The notes beneath the pieces are model-generated. The model was not told where the DNA came from and made no database searches. It saw nothing but the letters and a program-made list of their open reading frames with translations. Position numbers and translations under genes: made by a program. DNA of 64,000 nucleotides from Desulfovibrio sp. TomC (GTDB lineage: Bacteria; Desulfobacterota; Desulfovibrionia; Desulfovibrionales; Desulfovibrionaceae), in contig NZ_JSEH01000001.1 in the NCBI RefSeq assembly GCF_000801335.2, positions 306,486-370,485 on the forward strand. The letters run 5' to 3'. Each line of letters starts with the position of its first letter. Within the stretch, counting starts at the first letter, position 1. Below, one piece after another: positions 25,655 to 34,116 of this stretch.

Positions 25655-26536
25655 GTGAATATGCTTTTCCGCCCTGTCCAGGCGGCCGCGCTGGCCCTTG
25701 CCCTGGCCCTTTGCGCCGCCTTGCCGGCTCGTGCCCAGGAACCCATCCTGACCATCGTCCTTTCCGGCAACACCTACGGCAACTACGAGCCCTGCCCTTC
25801 CTGAGGCGGCAAGCTCGTTGGCGGGTTGGCCCGGCGGGCCGCCTTCATCAAATCCCTTCGCGCCACTGATGCCGGTCGGGAACGCACCCTGGTTCTGGGC
25901 GCTCCCTTTGAAATTCTCCCCGATGGGCCGGACAGAAAACCCGACGCCCGCCGGTTGCCGGCCATCAGTCAGGCCCTGACGCAAATCGGCTATTCGGCCG
26001 GGACCCTGCTCCCGGACGAGGCCGCCTATCTTAAAAGCGCCGATGCCCCGATTCCGGCCGGGTTCACCGTGGTTGCCCCCACACCCCGCACCACCGTCAT
26101 TGAAGCGGCCGGCAGGCCCATCGGCATTGTCTTTTTCCCGCCGCCGCCCGATCTGACCAAACCGGCCCCGCCAGCCATCGGCGACGCCGTGGCCGAGGCG
26201 GCCAAGGAGCTTCGTGCCAAGGCCCAGCTGGTCATCGGCCTAAGCGGTCTGGGCATGATGGACGAAGAGGCCTTTCTGGCCGCCCATCCCGACGCCCTGG
26301 ACATCCTCCTTGGCAGCGGCATCAATGCCGGCAACGCCGGAAAGGTCGGCCCCGGAGGCAAGACCCTGTGGGCCAGGGCCTATACCCGGGGCAAGACCGT
26401 CAACCGCCTGGACTTGTTCGTCCTGCCTGGCGCAGCCGATTTCACCTGGACCCCCAACGGCGCCTTCAAGGCCGAAGTCATCAATCTGGACGAGGCCTAC
26501 CCGGCTGACCCGGACATCAAAAAGCTTTTCGAATAG
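25655..26536 (+). CDS. Exported UshA-like protein, probable selenoprotein (TGA 25802-25804 read as Sec)
   Basis: The frame runs from GTG 25655 (GAGG seven bases upstream; ATG 25661 is the alternative) through an in-frame TGA at 25802-25804 to TAG 26534-26536: 293 residues with Sec50. The N-terminus is a signal peptide ending ALPARA, then LTIVLSGNTYGNYEPCPS, Sec, GGKLVGGLARRA. The paralog just upstream reads PCPTCGPQKLGGLARRA at the same place, so the TGA aligns with a Cys. The 240 codons after the TGA are open and match the paralog to the end. A hairpin follows the TGA. The same degenerate 5'-nucleotidase fold is kept (SGLG, LLGSGIN). Many other genes here end in TGA, so it is not a sense codon genome-wide. 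Confidence 0.83.
25802..25843 (+). promoter_or_regulatory. Candidate bacterial SECIS element
   Basis: Starting at the TGA (25802-25804): GGCGGC (25805-25810) can pair with GCCGCC (25838-25843), and an upper helix CGGG (25822-25825) with CCCG (25830-25833) closes the apical loop TTGG. A G-containing loop about 22 bases past the UGA fits the bacterial SECIS form. The lower and upper helices are separated by unpaired bases, and the pairing was found by eye only. Confidence 0.5.
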
Positions 26537-26590
26537 CCGGGCGCTGCCCCGGTTGCCGGCAAGCCCCAAAGTGCCTCATCAAATGAATTT

Positions 26591-26619
26591 GGCGGCCAAA
26601 GGGACACCCTTTGGCCGCC
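26591..26619. terminator. Perfect hairpin after the UshA-like pair
   Basis: GGCGGCCAAAGGG (26591-26603), loop ACA, CCCTTTGGCCGCC (26607-26619): 13 base pairs, about 55 bases past the stop. No T-run follows, so it may stabilise the mRNA end rather than terminate. Its sequence overlaps the CGGCCAAAGGG block of repeat family A. Confidence 0.6.
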
Positions 26620-26732
26620 ATCACCCGGTGATATCCGTCAGACTTGCATTGCAGCGGCATTGCCCGACCAACGTTTTTCCTGGCGTCCTTCCACCGACGA
26701 GGCCACGCCGTCCCCTTTACCCTTAGGGGGCC

Positions 26733-26858
26733 GGCCTCTTCCCGTCTTTTCTTGCTCAATTTCCGCCCGTCGACTTGGCAGCATACCCGGTCAAATCAAA
26801 CTCCCCCCAGGTGGGATTCCAAAGGGCACTGCCCTTTGGCCGCCGGAGGCACTCTTCC
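26733..26858 (-). repeat. Dispersed intergenic repeat family A, copy 3 (inverted)
   Basis: On the minus strand it reads GAGTGCCTCCGGCGGCC, CCAAAGGGCAGTGCCCTTTG, ATCCCACCTGGGG, TTTGACCGGGTATGCTGCC, AAGTCGACGGGCGGAAATTG and AGCAAGAAAAGACGGGAAG. It is very close to copy A4 at 55796 although they are 29 kb apart and oppositely oriented. It abuts the end of the glycosyltransferase at 26866. Confidence 0.92.
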
Positions 26859-26865
26859 CCTTCTC

Positions 26866-28023
26866 TCATTTTCCCCAGGCCGGCGGCAGGCCAAGGACGC
26901 GGGCATAGGCATCGGCCACGATGCGGGCGGTTTTTTCCCAGGAAAAAAGCCCGGCCCGGGTTAGCGCCCGTTGCCGCAGCCTATCGCGCAGGGTCGCATC
27001 GCTCCCGACAGCGGCCATAGCCCGGGCCAGACCGGGGACATCCAGGGGATCGACCAGGATGGCTGCATCCCCGGCCACTTCCGGCAGGGACGTGGCATCG
27101 GACGTGATGACGGCCGCGCCGAGGCTCATGGCCTCCAACACCGGCAGCCCGAAACCTTCAAACAGCGACGGATAAAGAAAGGCGTGACAGGAGGCATACA
27201 GCCAGGCCAGTTCGGCGTCGGTCACATACCCCGTGAAAACGAGATGTTCGGCAATGCCGAGTTCGGCCACGGTGCGGGCCACGTCGTCCATGAGCCAGCC
27301 TTTGCCGCCGGCCAGCACCAGCGGCATGGTCCCGCCAGTCTCGCGTCTCCAGGCGGCGTAGGCGGCAAAGAGGCGTTCGTGGTTCTTACGCGGTTCGATG
27401 GTCCCCACGCACAGCCAGAAGCCATCCGGTTGCAACTGCGCGACCGCCTTGGGGCGTTCTTGGGGGCTGTCCGGTCCGAACCGGCTGGCCAGCGGCGCGA
27501 CAACCAGCCGCTCTTTCGGAAAGTGGGGGAAGACCCGCAGAAAATGGCCGCGGGAATACTCCGAGATGGCGATCACCGCATCCGCCTGGGTGGCAGCCCG
27601 AAACAGGCCGTCGAAACAGCCGGTGCGGTTGCCTTCGGTGGTCCAGGCCGGCTCGACCAGAAACGACAGGTCATAGAGCGTATAGACCAGTCGCGCCCGG
27701 GTGAGGCCGGCGGGACAATAAAAGTTGTTGGCATGGACGATGTCGGGCTGGCCTAAGCGGGCCTCAAAATCCTTTGGCGGCTGGCGGAAAAAGCGTTTCT
27801 GATCCCAGAAACGGCGAAACCTCGGTCCCTGCTGGAAGCGGTCGCCGGCCGGGCGCAGGCATTTCTCCGGGTGGGGTTCACGAAAAAAATCCCCAAAGGC
27901 CGGATAGAGCACGTACTGGCTCGTCGTATCGACCTCGGCCAGGGCCGACAACAAAGCGGCCGCGAAATAGCCGCAGCCGGCCTTGCCAGCTCCGGTCTGG
28001 GACACGTCAAAGCCGATCTTCAT
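26866..28023 (-). CDS. GT4-family glycosyltransferase
   Basis: A 385-residue GT-B enzyme: N-terminal MKIGFDVSQTGAGKAGCGYF, nucleotide-sugar domain with GTIEPRKNHERL and the EX7E-type motif SLFEGFGLPVLEAMSLG. It transfers a hexose-type sugar from a nucleotide donor, probably on the cytoplasmic face, during surface polysaccharide assembly. It is the last gene of a minus-strand operon (wzm-wzt, methyltransferase-GT, GT2, this gene). Its ATG overlaps the stop of the GT2 gene as ATGA, showing translational coupling. Confidence 0.9.
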   Translation of the reverse strand: MKIGFDVSQTGAGKAGCGYFAAALLSALAEVDTTSQYVLYPAFGDFFREPHPEKCLRPAGDRFQQGPRFRRFWDQKRFFRQPPKDFEARLGQPDIVHANNFYCPAGLTRARLVYTLYDLSFLVEPAWTTEGNRTGCFDGLFRAATQADAVIAISEYSRGHFLRVFPHFPKERLVVAPLASRFGPDSPQERPKAVAQLQPDGFWLCVGTIEPRKNHERLFAAYAAWRRETGGTMPLVLAGGKGWLMDDVARTVAELGIAEHLVFTGYVTDAELAWLYASCHAFLYPSLFEGFGLPVLEAMSLGAAVITSDATSLPEVAGDAAILVDPLDVPGLARAMAAVGSDATLRDRLRQRALTRAGLFSWEKTARIVADAYARVLGLPPAWGK

Positions 28024-28913
28024 GCCGGGCCGCTCCCGGGACGGATAAGGCCGCGCGTCAGCCAGGAGGCCGTGGTGCGAAGAACCGTCGGCGACAGGCC
28101 GCGATTCCAACGCAGCGAGGCGTTCACCGAGGCCAGGGCCACGGCCGGGGTAAAAAGCGCGCTGCCGTCGGCCACCTGCCATTTCTCCCGCACCAGGGCG
28201 TGGGCGTAGTTATAGAGCCAACGCTCCGGCACCCGGCCGAAGGTGAAACGCATCATGTCGTTTATTTCGCTATGCACGGTGAGCTTGGCCCCGGACGTCT
28301 TGGTCTGGGGGTAGAACCGCGAGCCGGCCAGTTTTCGGGGCAGATAGCGGAACACGGCCCCGCCCTTGGCCAGACGCAGCCAGAACTCGTAATCGAGGGT
28401 ATACTGCCAGCGCAAATCCAGGTTGCCGAAGCGCTCAACCACCCGCCGTCGAAAAAAAGCCGCCGGCTGGCAGATGATGCAGCGCTCCATGAGGCGCGTG
28501 AGATCAAAGGGCTCGGCCGGGTAGGGCTCGATAAAGGCGTCGTTGATGTCAATGTGATCGGCGTCGCCATAAACGACGTCTACATCTGGGCTTTTCTCAA
28601 AAACTTCAAGCACTGCTTGAAGTGCGCCGGTCGTGTAGACATCGTCGGAATTAAGCCAGGCGATGATCTCGCCCGTGGTCTCGGCCATGCCCTTGTTGAC
28701 GGCGTCGGGTTGGCCCTTGTCCGGCTCGGAACGAAAGCGCAGTCGATCGCCGTAGCTCTCAAGGACCGACACGGTCTCATCGGTGCTGCCGCCGTCCATG
28801 ATCACATATTCCAGGCCGTCCACGCCCTGGGACAGGACGCTGTCAATGGTGCGTCCGATAAAACGCCCCTGGTTATACGACGGCGTGACGGCGGAAACCG
28901 TAAGGCTAGCCAT
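28020..28913 (-). CDS. GT2-family glycosyltransferase
   Basis: A 297-residue GT-A enzyme. TVSAVTPSYNQGRFIGRTID opens the domain, DGGSTDETV is the donor-binding block, NSDDVY the DxD-equivalent metal site, and YTLDYEFWLRLA the acceptor-side acidic motif. No transmembrane segment is seen. GGAGG precedes ATG 28913. It overlaps the upstream methyltransferase-GT gene by 8 bases and the downstream GT4 gene by 4, in a tightly coupled polysaccharide operon. Confidence 0.9.
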   Translation of the reverse strand: MASLTVSAVTPSYNQGRFIGRTIDSVLSQGVDGLEYVIMDGGSTDETVSVLESYGDRLRFRSEPDKGQPDAVNKGMAETTGEIIAWLNSDDVYTTGALQAVLEVFEKSPDVDVVYGDADHIDINDAFIEPYPAEPFDLTRLMERCIICQPAAFFRRRVVERFGNLDLRWQYTLDYEFWLRLAKGGAVFRYLPRKLAGSRFYPQTKTSGAKLTVHSEINDMMRFTFGRVPERWLYNYAHALVREKWQVADGSALFTPAVALASVNASLRWNRGLSPTVLRTTASWLTRGLIRPGSGPA

Positions 28914-31494
28914 GTGTTGCCTCCGTATAGCGCAGATCGACGTCGCGCTCGCCATCGGTCAGGCGCAGTTCCTCGCAGTGGACCGACAAGCGCCGTCGGT
29001 CCGCCGCCGCACCCTGGCCGTTGCCGCGTCGCGCCCCGTCCAGGACAAACTCCACACAGCCTCCGGTCGGCGGCAGATCCGGGTCCAGGCTGACCGAACG
29101 GCCAGGGGTCAAGGTGACCGGCTGGCCAACGGCCCGGCCGTTGACCAGGGTCGTCACCACCACCCGCCCGCTCGGAGCCTTGGCCGGCAGGGAAAATCGC
29201 GTCCGCAGCCACTGGCGCTGGGCAGCCGGGCCAAAGGCCACAAAAAGTCGCCCGCCACACCAGCCGTCAGGGAAAAGCCCGCGCACCGCCGTGCTCTGGG
29301 ACACCGGCCGGGCCAGCACCTCCTCAAAGACGGCCAGGTACTTCCGCGCCATGTCCGCTGGGCCGCCAATGGCGGCCAGACGTTCAAAGCCCCGGGCCAC
29401 CAGGGCCTCGGCCAGCCCGGGTTCGTCCCAAAGCCGGGCCATGGCCGCAGCCATGTCGTCCGGGCGGCGCGGATCAAAATAGAGCGCCGCCTCGCCGCCG
29501 ACCTCGGGCAGGCTGGTGACATTGGAACATAAAATGGGTGTCCCGACAGCCATGGCCTCAACCAGCGGCATGCCGAATCCCTCATAGAGCGATGGGAAAA
29601 GAAGCGCCCTGGCCCCGGTGAGCAGCGCCGACAGCTCGGCGTCCGAGACATACCCGGCAAAGACCACCCGGTCGGCCAGTCCCAGGCGCTGCGCAGCCTG
29701 CCCCAGTTCGGCCCGAAGTCCGGTGTCCGAGCCGGTCAGCACCAGCTTGCAGTCGTTTTCCGGCCGGGAGGCCGCAAACAGGCCAAAGGCGGTCAGGAGC
29801 ATGCGATGGTTCTTGTGCGGCCAGTAGTTGGCCGGAAACAGCAGATAGTCGGCCTGGCCCAGGCCAAGGCGCGTCCGTGTGGCGTATACGGCCTCGGGAG
29901 CGGTGCGGACCAGCCGACGCGGCAGCGAGATGTGGACGGCGGCTGTCCGGCCCGGCGGCACCTGCCCCTGCGCCAGGACGCTTTGGCGAGTGAATTCCGA
30001 GATGCACACCAGCCGCTCGGCCACCCGGGCGGCGGTCAGAAAGGTCCGCTCCCGCCCGGCTTCGTCTTCCGGCGAAAAAAACTGCGGATAGGCGGCGTAT
30101 TGCAGATCGTAGACGACCGAAACAACCGGCACGGCCGGATGGTGAAAATAGGGCATGGTAAAGGGGCAAAAAAGGAGGTCAACCGGCACGCCCTGCCAGT
30201 GGGACAGACCACGCAGCCGCCCCAGGCCTGAGGCCCGCGCCCGCGTCACATTGGGCGCGTCGAGATGGGCCAGTTCGTCATGGGCTGCGTCAGAGGTCAG
30301 GCAGACAAAGCGCCAATCCGGCCGCATCTGGCGCAGGGCGCCGAGCAGCAGGATGGTCATGAGCTTGGCCCCGCCATTGTCGCCGCCAGGAAGCACCGGG
30401 GTCAGATCGACCAGCACCAGGACCGGCCCGGCTTTGCCGCCGGCCGGGGCCACCCGCCGGCCACGCTCTTTAAGCACGTACTTGACGGCCTTATTCCATA
30501 ACCAGGCCACCCGGCCGACCCGGGCGAGCGCCTTGTTGACCACAAGCGGCAACCGGCCTTCCGAGACCCAGCCCGAGGCCATCTCCCGGACAACGCCCTC
30601 CAGGCCGCCGATGATCGGCGCGTCCGCCCCGGCCAGCCTTGCCGCCTGCGCCTCGGCTGCTTCGGCCCGGGCAGCCAGATCGAGCATGGCCTGCACCATG
30701 CGGCCGTCCGGCGTGGCGCACAGGGCCGCCTCCACCGTTGCTGCATCGTGGTCGGCAAGGGCCGTGCGGCCGGCCAGAAAAAGCATGTCATAAGGGAAAA
30801 GGGCTTGGCCGAAACGGCATTGTCCAAGGCCGGCCGCCGCAAAAAGCGCCCGTACCGCCTTTTCGCTATACAGATAAAGATGTTCAGCCGGCAGCAACAT
30901 GCGCAGAAATGGGTCAGCCTCGGTGGTCAAACGCTCATGGGTCGCGCCAGCCGGCAGACACGGCGTCTGCACCAGCACAACGCCTTCCGGGGCCAGCAAC
31001 CGGCCCACCCGGCGCAGCAACTCCACCGGATCAGGCAGATGCTCCAGCACGTCCATGAGCACCACAGCCGACAGGCTGCCCGGGGCGATGTCCTGCTCCT
31101 CCAGCGGTCCGGCCAGGACTTCAATGCCAAACGTCCGGCCAGCCAGAGCAGCCACCGATGCGTCCAGCTCAAGCCCCCTGGCCCGGAAACCGGACCGGCC
31201 AAGCAAGGCCGTAAAGCCGCCATGGGCGCAGCCGAGTTCCAACACCTCGCCCGGCGGGAGGCAAGCCTTTAAAAAAAAACCCAACCAGGCCACGCACCGC
31301 TCCGGCATGTCCCGGCGTGCCCGGACCTCGATGGACGGCTGGCCGAGATCGGCCTCCTGATGGCCGTACCAGTAGTCCCGGCCGTAGCCCTCCCCGTCCT
31401 CCACCCGCGACACCAAGGTGCCGCAGGCCGGACAGAGCATGTACGCCTCGTTAAACGGCTCCAGCCCGCCCGTCCCGCACCAACATTGTCGCAT
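28906..31494 (-). CDS. Methyltransferase-glycosyltransferase (GT4) fusion protein
   Basis: An 862-residue multidomain protein. A small zinc-ribbon-like start has CWC and LCPAC (Cys4, 6, 21, 24). Next is a SAM methyltransferase (about 75-235) with VLELGCAHGGFTALLG, DVLEHLPDPVELL and LLAPEGVVLVQTPC. An Ala-rich linker leads to a GT4 glycosyltransferase (about 365-760) with FPANYWPHKNHRML and SLYEGFGMPLVEAMAVG. The last ~100 residues are unassigned. Both activities probably act on the same glycan, perhaps to cap or modify chains before ABC export. AAGGAG lies eight bases before ATG 31494. Confidence 0.87.
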   Translation of the reverse strand: MRQCWCGTGGLEPFNEAYMLCPACGTLVSRVEDGEGYGRDYWYGHQEADLGQPSIEVRARRDMPERCVAWLGFFLKACLPPGEVLELGCAHGGFTALLGRSGFRARGLELDASVAALAGRTFGIEVLAGPLEEQDIAPGSLSAVVLMDVLEHLPDPVELLRRVGRLLAPEGVVLVQTPCLPAGATHERLTTEADPFLRMLLPAEHLYLYSEKAVRALFAAAGLGQCRFGQALFPYDMLFLAGRTALADHDAATVEAALCATPDGRMVQAMLDLAARAEAAEAQAARLAGADAPIIGGLEGVVREMASGWVSEGRLPLVVNKALARVGRVAWLWNKAVKYVLKERGRRVAPAGGKAGPVLVLVDLTPVLPGGDNGGAKLMTILLLGALRQMRPDWRFVCLTSDAAHDELAHLDAPNVTRARASGLGRLRGLSHWQGVPVDLLFCPFTMPYFHHPAVPVVSVVYDLQYAAYPQFFSPEDEAGRERTFLTAARVAERLVCISEFTRQSVLAQGQVPPGRTAAVHISLPRRLVRTAPEAVYATRTRLGLGQADYLLFPANYWPHKNHRMLLTAFGLFAASRPENDCKLVLTGSDTGLRAELGQAAQRLGLADRVVFAGYVSDAELSALLTGARALLFPSLYEGFGMPLVEAMAVGTPILCSNVTSLPEVGGEAALYFDPRRPDDMAAAMARLWDEPGLAEALVARGFERLAAIGGPADMARKYLAVFEEVLARPVSQSTAVRGLFPDGWCGGRLFVAFGPAAQRQWLRTRFSLPAKAPSGRVVVTTLVNGRAVGQPVTLTPGRSVSLDPDLPPTGGCVEFVLDGARRGNGQGAAADRRRLSVHCEELRLTDGERDVDLRYTEATHG

Positions 31495-31529
31495 ATAGAA
31501 GGCTCCTTGGGGAGAGAGAGGCGAAGGAC

Positions 31530-31611
31530 TGGGGGAGGAAACCCCTTTTTGAAAAAAGGGGTTTCCTCCCCCAGACCCCCACCTTCCCCAAAAACTTTTC
31601 ATGGGGGGTTA
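31530..31611 (-). repeat. Dispersed intergenic repeat family C, copy 1
   Basis: A 20-bp perfect hairpin (31531-31550 with 31553-31572; GGGGGAGGAAACCCC, a T5/A5 core and the complement) followed by CCCCCACCTTCCCCAAAAAC. Its partner at 63828-63905 shares both parts. It ends 37 bases before the start codon of the methyltransferase-GT gene, and so lies in that gene's leader or at the end of the transcript before it. Confidence 0.88.
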
Positions 31612-31732
31612 GGTGCTCTTGTACGAACACCAGGTGTTGCTTGAAAGTGGAGCGTTGGAGGCATGCGGCGTTTGCATCAATACCGGGCGAATTGCCAGCC
31701 AGCCCCAAGAATCCCTTGAAAACCGTTGCCCA

Positions 31733-33160
31733 TCAAGGGGGTCCGGGGGGGATTATCCCCCCCGGCCGCCGGAGGCTCTCTTCTCCCTCGCCTCCGCTGC
31801 CATACAGCCGCAGCGTCGCCTGTCCCGGCAGGTTGGCCACGCCGTGGTGGGTGAGCTGCACCGGGGTGGTGTCGCGGCTGCGGAAGGTCACCAGAAAATC
31901 ACCGGCCCGGGTCAGGATGGAAATGACGGTGGTGCGGCTTTCCAGCTCCTGGTGGGACAGGCTGGCCCGGCGGTCGAAGTCTTCGCGGCTTATGGCGGAA
32001 AACCCAAGATTGAAGGTATATTCGCCCGGGGCCAGATCGAGTTTTACGTCAAAGCGCACCCGCAGGCTGCTGCCGGCCGGGGTCAGGGTCGGGTGGTCGC
32101 TGTCAAATTGCAGGGTGTTCTTGCCAAACACGATGACGCGCTTGTCGTTTATGAGTTCGACGCCGGCCACGGCCACTTCCAGGTCGTGGTACACGGCGTA
32201 GCGGCAAAAAATCGAAAGGGTTTCGCCCTGTTCGAAACTGCGGCAGGGCTGGCCCGAGGCGTCGCAGATGGCCACGTGGGTGCAGCCGGCCCAGTCGTTT
32301 TCAGCGGCGGCAACCTGGGAGAGATCGACAAAGGCTTCCGAGGCGGGCCAGGGATCATTGGCTTGGGCCTCGGGCGGCAGCTCGAGACTGCGCATGACCT
32401 CGCCAAGATTGGCCGGGTCATAGCCGCCGTCGCCCACCATGTAGCGTTTGACCGCAGCCGCCGCATCGCCCAGATAGGTCACCCGGCCGCGCTCGAGCAT
32501 GAGGCCCCGGTGACAGAACTGGGCCACGTCGTTCATGGCATGGGAGACGAGCACCACCACCGTGCCGCGGGAAAGGAGTCCCTCCAGGCGCTTATAGCAC
32601 TTCTGGCGAAAAAAAACGTCGCCAACGGCTAACGCCTCGTCGATGATGAGCACATCGGGGTTGAGGCTCGTGGTCACGGCAAAGGCCAGACGCAAAAACA
32701 TGCCGCTGGAATAGGTCTTGACCGGCTGGTCGAAATGCGCCCCGATGTCGGCAAAGGCGGCGATCTCGTCCAAACACTCGGTGACTGTGGCCCGGGGGAT
32801 GCCGAGCACGGCAGCGTTGACGAAGACGTTTTGGCGGCCGGTGAATTCCGGTTTGAAGCCCGACCCAAGCTCCAAAAGGGCTGTGGTCCGCTCGGGCAGG
32901 ACCACCTCGCCGCTGGTCGGCTCCAGCACGCCGGCCAGAATTTGCAGCAACGTCGATTTGCCGGCCCCGTTCTTGCCGATAATGCCGAAGGCTTCGCCCG
33001 GGCCGACCTCGAAGGACACGTCGCGAAGCGCCCAATGCTCCCGGAAAAGCGGCTTGCCGCCCGGGAAGAGCATCTGGCGCAGCCGGTCCTGAGGCCGGGC
33101 GTACAATTCGTACATTTTGGACACGCCCCGGGCGGCGATGATCGGGGCGTCAGACGGCAT
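31733..33160 (-). CDS. wzt: ABC-2 polysaccharide exporter ATPase with C-terminal carbohydrate-binding domain
   Basis: A 475-residue Wzt-type ATPase. The ABC domain (1-250) has Walker A IIGKNGAGKST, signature YSSGMFLRLAFA and Walker B VLIIDEALAVGD. The C-terminal 200 residues form the Wzt-type beta-sandwich (around VELINDKRVIVFGKN) that in model systems recognises the modified end of the O-polysaccharide. It pairs with the Wzm permease, whose stop overlaps its start by 11 bases. The last ~19 codons (ending RRPGGIIPPGPP) are read from repeat B2, so the tail is probably a repeat-derived addition. Confidence 0.92.
   Translation of the reverse strand: MPSDAPIIAARGVSKMYELYARPQDRLRQMLFPGGKPLFREHWALRDVSFEVGPGEAFGIIGKNGAGKSTLLQILAGVLEPTSGEVVLPERTTALLELGSGFKPEFTGRQNVFVNAAVLGIPRATVTECLDEIAAFADIGAHFDQPVKTYSSGMFLRLAFAVTTSLNPDVLIIDEALAVGDVFFRQKCYKRLEGLLSRGTVVVLVSHAMNDVAQFCHRGLMLERGRVTYLGDAAAAVKRYMVGDGGYDPANLGEVMRSLELPPEAQANDPWPASEAFVDLSQVAAAENDWAGCTHVAICDASGQPCRSFEQGETLSIFCRYAVYHDLEVAVAGVELINDKRVIVFGKNTLQFDSDHPTLTPAGSSLRVRFDVKLDLAPGEYTFNLGFSAISREDFDRRASLSHQELESRTTVISILTRAGDFLVTFRSRDTTPVQLTHHGVANLPGQATLRLYGSGGEGEESLRRPGGIIPPGPP
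31735..31792 (-). repeat. Dispersed repeat family B, copy 2, overlapping the 3' end of wzt
   Basis: AAGGGGGTCCGGGGGGGATT then ATCCCCCCCGG and CCGCCGGAGGCTCTC. The G/C hairpin core matches copies at 15671 and 52960, and the trailing CCGGAGG...CTCT resembles the left edge of family A. The strand given is that of wzt; the repeat's own orientation matches copy B1 on the plus strand. It contributes the C-terminal codons of wzt. Confidence 0.8.
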
Positions 33161-34031
33161 CGGCGAACAGCCTCTTGATATTGATAAAAAACGTATAGCC
33201 GGCCAGCATCACCCCGGCGGAAACCAGGGTCACCCAACCGAAGGCCGGCCAGTCGGGCATCTGGCCGTAGATGATGGTGCGCCGCAGGTGGTCAACCACC
33301 GGATGGAGCGGATTCAGGGCCAACAGGGCCCGGTACGGCTCAGGCACGGCGGTGAGCGGATAGAGAATGGGGGTGGCGAAAAAGAGCAGCTGCACGGCCA
33401 CGCCCACGATATTGCCGAGATCTTTGAGAAAAACGCCGACCGGGGCGAGCAGCCAGCACATGCCAAGGGTCAGCATGCCAAGGGGCAGATAGGCCAGTGG
33501 GGCAAAAAGCGCCGTGGCCGGCAGGCGGCCCGTGGTGACAAGCACCCCAAGGGCCACCAGGGCAAGACTGACCAGGGATTCGAGCACGGCGGCCAGAATG
33601 ACGCCAACCGGCAGGATTTCCAAGGGGAAAAGAACTTTTTTGATAAAATTGACGTTTTCCGACAAAAGCCTTGGCGCACGGTTGAGACTCCCGGCAAAGA
33701 CCTCGAAGGCCGCCAGCCCGGCAAAGAGAATCAGCGCATAACCGGCCACCCCGCCATCGCCGCCGCCGGCCCAGGTTGGCTTAAAAACGACCGAAAAGAC
33801 AAACGTATAGACGGCCAGGGTGGCCAGCGGCGAGACCAGACTCCACAGTACGCCGAGCTGCGCCCCGTGGTAGCGGGAGGAGAACTCGATGCGGGCGAAG
33901 GTGGCCAGCACTTCCCGGCGCTGCCAGAAGGCGCGGACAAAGGCCATGGGGTTTAGGCCTGCCAGCAGACCGGACCATAACGATCCGGCCCGGGGCCGCC
34001 GCACGACCATGGCTTTGGGTGGTACATACAT
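33150..34031 (-). CDS. wzm: ABC-2 type polysaccharide export permease
   Basis: A protein of about 293 residues with six hydrophobic segments and the ABC2_membrane pattern of Wzm/TagG permeases (LGVLWSLVSPLATLAVYTFV near the N-terminus, ATPILYPLTAVP and LNPLHPVVDHLR near the C-terminus). With Wzt it moves lipid-linked polysaccharide across the inner membrane. The start is uncertain: ATG 34031 (MYVPP) and ATG 34010 (MVVRR) are both in frame without a clear Shine-Dalgarno site. It is divergent from the glycosyltransferase gene at 34117, and the two probably share a promoter region of under 100 bases. Confidence 0.9.
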   Translation of the reverse strand: MYVPPKAMVVRRPRAGSLWSGLLAGLNPMAFVRAFWQRREVLATFARIEFSSRYHGAQLGVLWSLVSPLATLAVYTFVFSVVFKPTWAGGGDGGVAGYALILFAGLAAFEVFAGSLNRAPRLLSENVNFIKKVLFPLEILPVGVILAAVLESLVSLALVALGVLVTTGRLPATALFAPLAYLPLGMLTLGMCWLLAPVGVFLKDLGNIVGVAVQLLFFATPILYPLTAVPEPYRALLALNPLHPVVDHLRRTIIYGQMPDWPAFGWVTLVSAGVMLAGYTFFINIKRLFADAV

Positions 34032-34116
34032 GGAGCCGGTTGCATATTCGATCGAATTGACGCATGTCAACGCATCCGCTCCACCCCCCGAACTTAGAAG
34101 CCGCTTTGGACGTCCC

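Larger units (their letters stand above)
26537..26865. other. Intergenic region with a hairpin and repeat A3
   Basis: 329 bases between the convergent selenoprotein and glycosyltransferase genes. It holds the hairpin at 26591-26619 and inverted repeat copy A3 (26733-26858). The remaining 26620-26732 shows nothing recognisable. Confidence 0.7.

Noticed and set aside
25802..25804. Reading the TGA as a nonsense mutation creating a pseudogene
   Set aside because: The downstream codons remain open and similar to the paralog for 240 residues with no other lesion, and the TGA falls exactly on a Cys codon of a CxxC motif, which is the expected selenocysteine position. A sequencing error cannot be excluded.
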